Source of the DNA: Clostridia bacterium
Lineage (GTDB): Bacteria; Bacillota; Clostridia; Christensenellales; CAG-1252
Assembly: GCA_017455385.1 (NCBI GenBank)
Contig: JAFTBD010000007.1
Span: 1 to 12,475 of the forward strand
Direction of reading: 5' to 3'
Length of the DNA: 12,475 nt
Shown: positions 5,828 through 11,662 of the stretch, in pieces
How the letters are laid out: the number at the start of each line of letters is the position of its first letter
Numbering within the stretch: the first letter of the stretch is position 1
Notes under the pieces: model-generated
Told to the model about the DNA's origin: nothing
The model's database searches: none
The model's input: the letters and a program-made list of their open reading frames with translations, nothing else
Made by a program: the position numbers and the translations under genes

Positions 5828-8818
5828 ATGCGCAAATTGAAGTTTTCGGACGTTATGGATAAAGTAGGCGGATTCATCGTGAAGCGCCGCATCCTCATCG
5901 TGATCGCGATCGCGGTGATCCTCGCCGCGTGCGTTTACGGCATCACCCTCACCAATATCAACAGCGACGTGATGAGTTATCTCCCGAAGGGAACGGATAC
6001 CTACGACGGAAGCAAATTTTTCGCCGAGAATTTCGCATTGGAGAGCAACGCGGTCTACGCCGTGAAAGGGGAGTCGGAGGAGACCTACGCCACCCTGTCC
6101 CGCGCGGTCGATCTGATGAAACAGCACGAGCATATCACAGACGTTCTGTGGCTCGGCAGTATGAATAAGATGTCTTTCGGCAAGACGGACGCTTTCTCTT
6201 TCCTCGAGGGGGGCGATGAAGCGCGCGAGAAACTGGAAGGCTTATTCCATAAAGACGGGAATTATCTCCTCATCATCAGCATGAACGTCGGCGCCAGCAC
6301 GGAGGAGGCGGGCGAGGCGCTCGCGTGGGTGAACGGCACCCTCGGCGACCTCGAGTACGTGGCGGGCGGCACTTCGCCCCTGTCGCGCAGGGTGTATGAC
6401 GACGCTTTGAGCGAGCTCCCCATCTATCTCGTCGTGGCGATCGTATTGGTGCTCGCCATCTTGTTCCTCGTCAGCGCCAACTATTTGGAGCCTCTCGTCT
6501 TCATGCTCACGATGGGGGTCTCCATCGTCATCAATATGGGGACGAATTTCTTCTTCCCCGAGATCAGCATCATCACCTTCTGCGCGGCATCTATATTACA
6601 GCTCGCGCTCGCGATGGATTATTCCATCTTCCTGACGCAGATCTTCTCGGAGGAGAAAGCGCGCGGCATCCCCGAAGAAGGGGCGATGATCACCGCGATC
6701 GGCACCACTTTCAAGACGGTGCTCGCCTCGGGTCTCACCACGATGGGTGGCTTCGCGGCGTTCTTCGTGATGAGTTTCACCCTCGGCGCAGACCTCGGCG
6801 GCGTGCTTATCAAAGGGATATTCCTCGCGATGCTCACCGTCATCGTCTTGCAACCCTGTTTGCTGATGCTCCTTCGTAAACCGATGCGTTTCACAAGGCA
6901 TCGCAAGCTCCTCGACATCCGATTCAAGCGGCTCGCGAAGTTCAGCGTCAAGCACCGCGTCATCATCGTCATTCTCTTTGCGCTTCTCTTGATCCCCGCC
7001 TTCCTCGGACAGTATTTCCTGTCCCTGTCCTACCTCAATTTCCTCCCCAAGACGGAAGGAGATCCCACCCTCGTTTCCTACGTGTCCGAGACCAGCAATC
7101 AGATATTTCTCGCCGTGCCGGTAGATAAGGACGATCCCACTCGCAACGTGCGTTTCGTGGAGAACGTGGAGAAACTGGATGGCGTCAGCGGGGTGATAGG
7201 CTATTACGCCATCCTGCCCGCAGAGGCATTCGACGCGAACGGGCAAATCGTTTTGAAAGGGATCGGCGGGCATTTGGATTCGGTAGCGCTCGGCAAGGAG
7301 ATGGGCTATATCACGACGGGTGGCTACACGATGTATATGGTGTCTCTGTCGAGCGAGAATAAGGTGGAGTCCCTCGGCGCGACCGAGATCCTCGAGAAGG
7401 TCAAAGCGCTCGCGGGGCACACTTTCGAGAAGAAGGTCTACGCCACGGGCGTGGTACAGGCGGTCGCCGACTTCCGCGAACTCACCCCGCGGGATTTCAG
7501 ATGGATCACCATCATTTCGGTCGCCATCATTTTTGGTGTCCTTCTTTTGACTTTCCGCAATTTCGTCTATCCGTTCCTGCTCGTTCTCTTGATAGAACTC
7601 GGCACTTGGATCAATTTCAGTCTGAGCACTCTCTTTGGGCAGTCGCTGAATTTCCTCGCTTATATCGTCGTCGGCGCCATCCAGCTCGGCGCGACGGTGG
7701 ACTATGCGATCCTCGTGACGACAAGGTACACCGCCCTTCGGAAAGATGGGAAAGACCCGCTCTTTGCCGCTTACGAGAGCGGGACGTCCTGCACGATGAG
7801 CATTTTGACCTCCGCGAGCATCCTCGTGGCGGCGTGCGCCAGCGTGACCTTGATCTCCTCCAATGCGGTCATCAAAGAGATCACGATGATGTGTATGCGC
7901 GGCGCGGCGATCAGCACCCTCCTCGTCCTCTTCGTCCTGCCCAGCATCCTCGCTTGCACCTCAAATATCCGACGTCGTGCGGCCGAAGCCGGAGGGATGC
8001 ACGCCCTTACCAAGATATTCGTTCGTCAAGCCAATGAACATATGCGGGACACCGCGCTCTTCCTGAAAGCGAAACGTCGCATCCACAATTGTCATCTCGC
8101 CGCCGAGGACGAAGCGGTGGAGGATCTCGAGACGCGCGGGCTCGTCATCTTGCAGAAGAAGAAAGGCTATCGTTTCAATTCGGACAGCATCATCCTAGCG
8201 AACCTCACCGAAGCCGAGAAGGGAGAGACCGTCGTCGATCTCGGATGCGGCAGCGGGGTCATCGGGCTTCTCATCGCCGCGAAGAAAAAGGCGCGTGTCG
8301 TGGGGGTGGAACTCCAACACAGCCTCGCCGATATGGCGAAGCGCACCGTCCGCGCGAATGGGATGCAGGATAGGATGGATATCATCGAGGGGGATATCCG
8401 CGAGATCGAGACCTTGCTCCCAGCCGCCTACGCCCATCGCGTGGTGGTGAATCCGCCTTATTACAAAGCGGGGAGCGGCGACGTGAACGGCAACGAGGAG
8501 AAAGCCATCGCCCGTCACGAGATCGCTGTCACCCTCGCGGACGTCCTCGCCGCCATGAAATACCTATTGAAAGAAGGCGGTGTCGGATATATCATATTGC
8601 CGTGCGAGCGCGAGAAGGAAGCGGACAAGGCATTTACCGCGGCGGGTCTCTCGGCGCGAAAGAAGACCTACTTGACGTCCTCCGCGGAGAAGGCGGCGGA
8701 CAGTTTCATAACGGAATGCGTCGTGGGGGAAGTGGAAGAGACCGAGACACGCACGCTCGTCACGAAGAACGAAGAGGGCGCGCCGAGCGAAGAAGTGGCG
8801 GCGCTGTACCGTTCGTAG
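5828..8818 (+). CDS. MMPL/RND-type exporter fused to a TrmN6-type tRNA adenine-N6 methyltransferase
   Basis: One 996-codon frame holds two complete proteins. Residues 1 to about 715 are an MMPL (hydrophobe RND) exporter: TM1 at about 18-41, a large outer loop, a TM2-6 block at about 196-345 with the membrane Asp D264 (LAMDYSIF), TM7 near 375-398, a second outer loop, and a TM8-12 block at about 555-705 with the matching D625 (TVDYAIL). Residues about 764-996 are a class I SAM methyltransferase: DLGCGSG at 804-810 binds SAM and NPPY at 875-878 is the N6-adenine catalytic motif. Its N-terminus (LETRGLVILQKKKGYRFNSD) is typical of TrmN6/YabB, which modifies A37 of tRNA1(Val). The linker of about 50 residues is basic. 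The start is forced: TGA at 5813 closes the frame upstream. The next gene is rsmI, the usual trmN6 partner. The exporter substrate is unknown, and the fusion could be real or could reflect a lost stop. Confidence 0.85.
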   Translation: MRKLKFSDVMDKVGGFIVKRRILIVIAIAVILAACVYGITLTNINSDVMSYLPKGTDTYDGSKFFAENFALESNAVYAVKGESEETYATLSRAVDLMKQHEHITDVLWLGSMNKMSFGKTDAFSFLEGGDEAREKLEGLFHKDGNYLLIISMNVGASTEEAGEALAWVNGTLGDLEYVAGGTSPLSRRVYDDALSELPIYLVVAIVLVLAILFLVSANYLEPLVFMLTMGVSIVINMGTNFFFPEISIITFCAASILQLALAMDYSIFLTQIFSEEKARGIPEEGAMITAIGTTFKTVLASGLTTMGGFAAFFVMSFTLGADLGGVLIKGIFLAMLTVIVLQPCLLMLLRKPMRFTRHRKLLDIRFKRLAKFSVKHRVIIVILFALLLIPAFLGQYFLSLSYLNFLPKTEGDPTLVSYVSETSNQIFLAVPVDKDDPTRNVRFVENVEKLDGVSGVIGYYAILPAEAFDANGQIVLKGIGGHLDSVALGKEMGYITTGGYTMYMVSLSSENKVESLGATEILEKVKALAGHTFEKKVYATGVVQAVADFRELTPRDFRWITIISVAIIFGVLLLTFRNFVYPFLLVLLIELGTWINFSLSTLFGQSLNFLAYIVVGAIQLGATVDYAILVTTRYTALRKDGKDPLFAAYESGTSCTMSILTSASILVAACASVTLISSNAVIKEITMMCMRGAAISTLLVLFVLPSILACTSNIRRRAAEAGGMHALTKIFVRQANEHMRDTALFLKAKRRIHNCHLAAEDEAVEDLETRGLVILQKKKGYRFNSDSIILANLTEAEKGETVVDLGCGSGVIGLLIAAKKKARVVGVELQHSLADMAKRTVRANGMQDRMDIIEGDIREIETLLPAAYAHRVVVNPPYYKAGSGDVNGNEEKAIARHEIAVTLADVLAAMKYLLKEGGVGYIILPCEREKEADKAFTAAGLSARKKTYLTSSAEKAADSFITECVVGEVEETETRTLVTKNEEGAPSEEVAALYRS
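8117..8818 (+). other. TrmN6-type methyltransferase domain with a possible internal start
   Basis: This marks the methyltransferase part of the fused frame (residues 764-996, 233 codons), close to the length of a free TrmN6. An in-frame GTG at 8117 is preceded by GAGGA (8105-8109) with a 7-nt spacer and sits exactly at the domain edge. Separate translation of the methyltransferase is therefore possible even if the exporter frame is continuous. In-frame ATGs at 7997 and 8042 lack a properly spaced ribosome binding site. Domain assignment is firm from DLGCGSG and NPPY; the internal start is a guess. Confidence 0.5.
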
Positions 8819-8830
8819 AAGGAGGGGAAT

Positions 8831-9625
8831 ATGGCACTCTATATCGTCGGCACGCCGATCGGAAATCTCGGCGACATCACGAAGAGGGCGGTGGAGACCT
8901 TGGAGAAAGTGGACCTCATCGCTTGCGAAGACACCAAGCACACACGGGTGCTACTCTCGGCGCTCGGCATCAAAAAGCCCCTCGTCAGCTACTATAAACA
9001 GAAAGAACAGGAAGGCGCGGCGCTCCTCGTGGAGAAACTCCTCGCGGGAGCGGAGATCGCCCTCGTCTCCGATGCGGGGATGCCTGTCATCAGCGACCCC
9101 GGAGCCGTCCTCGTACGCAAAGCGCGCGAAGCGGGCGTCAAGATCGAGACCGTCCCGGGACCTACCGCGGTCACCACGGCGGCGGCGCTCGTCGGGCTGG
9201 ACGGCGGCTTCACCTTCATCGGGTTCCTGCCCGAGAAGACAGTGGATAAGAAGAGGAAACTGGAGCCCTTCAAGGCGACGCCGCTCCCGCTCGTCTTCTA
9301 TGTCGGCCCGCATGACGTCAGGAAGGCAGTCGATTTCCTTTATGAAGAGCTCGGCGACCGCACGGCGTACCTCGTGAAAGAGCTCACCAAAATATACGAA
9401 GGGTTCACGACCATCCGCCTCGGCGATGGCGTCCCCGAAGAGCCGCGTGGGGAATACGTTCTCATCGTGGAGGGCGCCTCGGCGGAGAATCCTCTCCTCG
9501 CCCTCTCTCCGGAAGAACATTTGAGGCATTATCTCGATATGGGAATGGATAAAAAAGAAGCGATCAAAAAGGTGGCGGCGGAAAGAAACGTTCCCAAAGA
9601 CAGCATTTATAAGCTGACTCTTTAG
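8831..9625 (+). CDS. rsmI: 16S rRNA (cytidine-1402-2'-O)-methyltransferase RsmI
   Basis: Methylates the ribose 2'-O of C1402 in 16S rRNA using SAM, fine-tuning the ribosomal P site. The 264-residue product carries the family signatures: GTPIGNLGD at 7-15, ACEDTKHTR at 31-39, SDAGMPVISDPG at 80-91 and VPGPTA at 108-113, followed by GFLPEK, KELTKIYEG and RGEYVLIVEG. The C-terminal KKEAIKKVAAERNVPKDSIY is the small helical tail typical of RsmI. Two deviations from consensus are visible: Met for the usual Thr in SDAGTP, and GPHDVRK where most members have an SPHR-type sequence. The ATG follows AAGGAGG (8819-8825) with a 5-nt spacer, 12 nt after the fusion stop, so it is co-transcribed with the exporter-TrmN6 gene. 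No clear terminator follows. Confidence 0.95.
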   Translation: MALYIVGTPIGNLGDITKRAVETLEKVDLIACEDTKHTRVLLSALGIKKPLVSYYKQKEQEGAALLVEKLLAGAEIALVSDAGMPVISDPGAVLVRKAREAGVKIETVPGPTAVTTAAALVGLDGGFTFIGFLPEKTVDKKRKLEPFKATPLPLVFYVGPHDVRKAVDFLYEELGDRTAYLVKELTKIYEGFTTIRLGDGVPEEPRGEYVLIVEGASAENPLLALSPEEHLRHYLDMGMDKKEAIKKVAAERNVPKDSIYKLTL

Positions 9626-9699
9626 TGTTTGCGAGATGGATCGACCGTTAGGCCAATTCAGCCCGTCTCAGCGCCACCGCAATAAATTCCCTCCGGTCA

Positions 9700-9772
9700 T
9701 ATGATAACGCCCTAGGCGTATGATAATGCGCAATGCGCATATGATAATTCGGGCATAGCCCTCCTATGATAA
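9700..9772. repeat. Four TATGATAA octamers separated by different short palindromes
   Basis: Exact octamers lie at 9700-9707, 9719-9726, 9740-9747 and 9765-9772, with periods of 19, 21 and 25 bp. The spacers differ in sequence but each is self-complementary: CGCC-CTA-GGCG (9708-9718), TGCGCA-A-TGCGCA (9727-9739), and GGGC-ATA-GCCC inside 9748-9764. The octamer reads TTATCATA on the other strand. The function is unknown. Confidence 0.8.
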
Positions 9773-9810
9773 CGTCGCTCGCAAGGAATGCTCCGCTCGA
9801 ATTTTTTACA

Positions 9811-9857
9811 AGGATGAGATCCTTCGACGACGGTGCTACGCACCTGCTCAGGATGAC
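9811..9857 (-). repeat. Hairpin repeat of the GTCATCCTGAGC...GAAGGATC type
   Basis: On the minus strand it runs from GTCATCCTGAGCAGG to GTCGAAGGATCTCATCCT. The centre is a perfect stem GGTGC-TAC-GCACC (9832-9844); outer arms ATCCT (9819-9823) and AGGAT (9850-9854) also pair, and a small AGGAT-GAG-ATCCT hairpin (9811-9823) competes with them. From memory, sequences starting GTCATCCTGAGC and ending GAAGGATC are dispersed in many bacterial genomes between genes; I could not check this. It resembles a REP- or MITE-like remnant with no coding capacity. Confidence 0.6.
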
Positions 9858-9869
9858 AATTATTTTATT

Positions 9870-9886
9870 CTCGCGCAGCGCACCTT
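9870..9886. repeat. GC-rich unit, copy 1, leading the first heptamer array
   Basis: CTCGCGCAGCGCACCTT here recurs 47 bp downstream as CTCGCGCAGCGTCACCTT (9917-9934). It lies 2 nt before the CTCCACT heptamers. Confidence 0.7.
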
Positions 9887-9888
9887 GA

Positions 9889-9919
9889 CTCCACTCTCCA
9901 CTCTCCACACTCCACTCTC
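9889..9919. repeat. Heptamer tandem array CTCCACT, about 4.4 copies
   Basis: Units at 9889-9895, 9896-9902, 9903-9909 (last base A) and 9910-9916, then CTC of a fifth that merges into the next GC-rich unit. The reverse strand reads GAGTGGA. It is a perfect 7-bp period with one substitution, which suggests slippage growth. Confidence 0.85.
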
Positions 9920-9939
9920 GCGCAGCGTCACCTTTAGTT
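9917..9939. repeat. GC-rich unit, copy 2, leading the second heptamer array
   Basis: CTCGCGCAGCGTCACCTT followed by TAGTT repeats copy 1 at 9870-9886 with one inserted base. A shorter diverged copy, GCAAGCGCCTTAGTTTCGCATT, spans 9970-9990 and runs into the stop codon of the lipoprotein gene. Confidence 0.65.
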
Positions 9940-9940
9940 C

Positions 9941-9968
9941 GCATTCCGAATTCCGCATTCCGCATTGG
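9941..9968. repeat. Heptamer tandem array GCATTCC, four copies
   Basis: GCATTCC (9941-9947), GAATTCC (9948-9954), GCATTCC (9955-9961) and GCATTGG (9962-9968). The same 7-bp period as the neighbouring array but an unrelated sequence, so the period rather than the sequence is shared. Confidence 0.85.
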
Positions 9969-9989
9969 AGCAAGCGCCTTAGTTTCGCA

Positions 9990-11495
9990 TTAATACAATT
10001 TATACACGTCCACGGCGTTTCCAATCTTCATCGCCACGTACACCGTGTCGCCGCTACGGGTATAGCTCTCCACCGCTTCGTAGGAGGCGGGGATGAGGAG
10101 GGTGCCGTTATAGCTATTCAGCCCGATGCGCCCGTTCTCCGTGCGTTCGTAATAGCCGTCCCAGTAGTAGGGATAGGCGTTATCCGCGAGGTAGACTTCC
10201 GAGCCGTCTTTCCCGACGAGGTAGCTTTTGCGGTCGCGGACGCCGATGGCTTTTCCGCTGATAAAGGCGGATAAATAAGAATATTTGTAGTCGATGAGAG
10301 TGGTGCCGTTCGTATCGACCGCGGAGTAGAGCGGGGTGCCGTTTATCAGCTTGCAGAGGACGATGACGCCGTCGGACAGCACGGCGGAATGATAGGGTCC
10401 GTCGGAGAAGGTCAGCACTTTCTCCAATTTCTCGTTATAGAGACGCACCGACGAGGATTGCAGTCCCGAGAGGAAATATCCGTCCGTGGCGAAGGTGTCG
10501 GGGCGGATGCCGTCCGGGAGTTCGGCCAGCACGTTCAGGGAGGCGTCTGTCACCACGTAGCGTATGCTGCCGTCCGCGACCTTGTCCGTCACGTTATAGA
10601 TCCCCATCGTGAAGTAGCCGTCTTGAAGGGGATAGATCTCCCGATCCGCCTCGGTCTTGCCGAAGGAATAGCGGCTCGTCAGGGACGCCACGAAGGATCC
10701 GATCGGCAGGATATGATTGGATTCCACGCCGATGGTCATGCGATAGATCGTTTGTTTGAGATGCGCCGTGCTCCCATCGCCGAATTGCATCGTATAGTCA
10801 TAGTTATCTTCGGAGTCGCTCTCCACGTCGTAAATGGCGATAAAGTCGTTGCCGCCCGCGTAATAGAGGGAGATGGTCGTGCCTGCCGCGGGGTAGAGGG
10901 AGAGCTTCACCTCGCCGGTATGCAGGTTGAATACCTGATAATTTCCTTTCACGCTGTCGCAAGCGATCATGAAATTCCCACAGGCGGTGTACTCATAGTC
11001 CGCGTTCATCAGATTGGAGGCGAGCGCCTCCGCGCCGTTTGCGTCGTAAACGATGCTTCTCGAGCCTGTCGCCACGCTGACGTAGCCTTGCCCGATGTCC
11101 TCGATCACGGGTTCTTCGGGCGTGTTGCTGAGGATGGTGCCTTTTCGGGACGCCACACGGTAGCCGCCGTTATCCGAGCCGGGGGATAGGAGGAAGAAGT
11201 CGCCTACCATCTTCACGTCGGCATAGATAGGCTCGAAAAGGAGCGTATTCTCCTCGGCGTCCACGACGCCGTATAACGTATTATCTTCTTGTGTTGTGGA
11301 GACGAGGACGTAGCCCCGCGAGAGGAAACTCTCGAAAGTGTACCCGAAAAGATCCGTCTTCTCGGCGGAAGTCGGGGCGATATGCGACGCGAAGAGTCGA
11401 TAATAGCCTTCTGTTTCCTGCGGCTTGTCCTTGCAACCGAATGCGATGAGCGTGAGAGCAATAAGGGCGCAGAAGATGGCGAAAAGCTTCTTCAT
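9990..11495 (-). CDS. Predicted lipoprotein with WG-like beta-propeller repeats
   Basis: A 501-residue surface protein of unknown function. Residues 1-20 are a lipoprotein signal (MKKLF, a hydrophobic stretch, then IAFGC), so C21 would be lipidated; the -2 position is an unusual Phe. The rest is rich in Gly, Tyr and short beta-strands. At least two segments look like WG-type repeats: LYGVVDAEENTLLFEPIYAD near the N-terminus and GRIGLNSYNGTLLIPASYEA near the C-terminus. More degenerate units (SIVYDANG, RYVVTDASLNVLAELPDG, PLYSAVDTNGTTLIDYKY) lie between them, suggesting a propeller. It stands alone, divergent from the gene at 11663. There is no Shine-Dalgarno, and an extended -10 ends 7 nt before the ATG. 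Ligand or partner cannot be inferred. Confidence 0.85.
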   Translation of the reverse strand: MKKLFAIFCALIALTLIAFGCKDKPQETEGYYRLFASHIAPTSAEKTDLFGYTFESFLSRGYVLVSTTQEDNTLYGVVDAEENTLLFEPIYADVKMVGDFFLLSPGSDNGGYRVASRKGTILSNTPEEPVIEDIGQGYVSVATGSRSIVYDANGAEALASNLMNADYEYTACGNFMIACDSVKGNYQVFNLHTGEVKLSLYPAAGTTISLYYAGGNDFIAIYDVESDSEDNYDYTMQFGDGSTAHLKQTIYRMTIGVESNHILPIGSFVASLTSRYSFGKTEADREIYPLQDGYFTMGIYNVTDKVADGSIRYVVTDASLNVLAELPDGIRPDTFATDGYFLSGLQSSSVRLYNEKLEKVLTFSDGPYHSAVLSDGVIVLCKLINGTPLYSAVDTNGTTLIDYKYSYLSAFISGKAIGVRDRKSYLVGKDGSEVYLADNAYPYYWDGYYERTENGRIGLNSYNGTLLIPASYEAVESYTRSGDTVYVAMKIGNAVDVYKLY

Positions 11496-11502
11496 ACTAC
11501 GT

Positions 11503-11511
11503 ATTGTAGCA
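11503..11511 (-). promoter_or_regulatory. Extended -10 of the lipoprotein gene, leaderless arrangement
   Basis: On the minus strand TGC (11511-11509) followed by TACAAT (11508-11503) makes an extended -10. The ATG is at 11495, so the usual +1 (11496) is one base before the start codon. At the -35 position only GATACA (11531-11526, 17-nt spacer) is found, a 3 of 6 match, as is common with extended -10 promoters. Confidence 0.6.
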
Positions 11512-11575
11512 TATTTTTACCGCATTGTATCCATAAGAATCGTTAAACGTGCCGACGCCTCTGCGGAGAATATAC

Positions 11576-11596
11576 AAAAAACGCCGTCATTCGGCG
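11576..11596 (-). terminator. Intrinsic terminator-like hairpin facing the lipoprotein gene
   Basis: On the minus strand CGCCG-AATGA-CGGCG (11596-11582) is followed directly by six T (11581-11576). It lies upstream of the lipoprotein promoter and no minus-strand gene is seen to end there. It would block antisense transcription coming out of the gene at 11663. On the plus strand the stem is followed only by ACTTTC. Confidence 0.55.
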
Positions 11597-11662
11597 ACTT
11601 TCGTCAGTCCACGATCGCGAGGACGCGATAGGATAGAAAGAAAAAAGGATCGGAGGGCATAT

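Larger units (their letters stand above)
9626..9989. other. Repeat-rich gap between convergent genes
   Basis: This 364-bp stretch holds no credible gene. From left to right: about 70 bp with no structure I recognise; an array of TATGATAA octamers with palindromic spacers (9700-9772); a T6 run (9802-9807); a hairpin repeat (9811-9857); and two heptamer arrays, each introduced by a GC-rich unit, running to the lipoprotein stop. I saw no convincing intrinsic terminator for either flanking gene. Confidence 0.7.

Noticed and set aside
7997..8044. ATG at 7997 or 8042 as a separate trmN6 start
   Set aside because: GGAGGG abuts the 7997 ATG with no spacer, and 8042 has no purine-rich site. The GTG at 8117 is a better candidate, so the continuous frame was kept as the main call.
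9700..9772. CRISPR array
   Set aside because: Repeats of 8 bp and palindromic spacers of 11-17 bp do not fit any CRISPR type, and no cas gene is present.
9773..9807. Intrinsic terminator for rsmI before the T6 run at 9802-9807
   Set aside because: The sequence before the T-run (CGTCGCTCGC...CTCCGCTCGA) contains a direct repeat of GCTCG, not an inverted one, so no adequate stem forms.
9648..9965. Minus-strand open frame of 105 codons in the repeat-rich gap
   Set aside because: Its sequence is a translation of the repeats (MRNAEFGMR from the GGAATGC heptamers, EWSVESGEW from the GAGTGGA heptamers). It has no ribosome binding site, and such peptides are a known false product of heptamer arrays.
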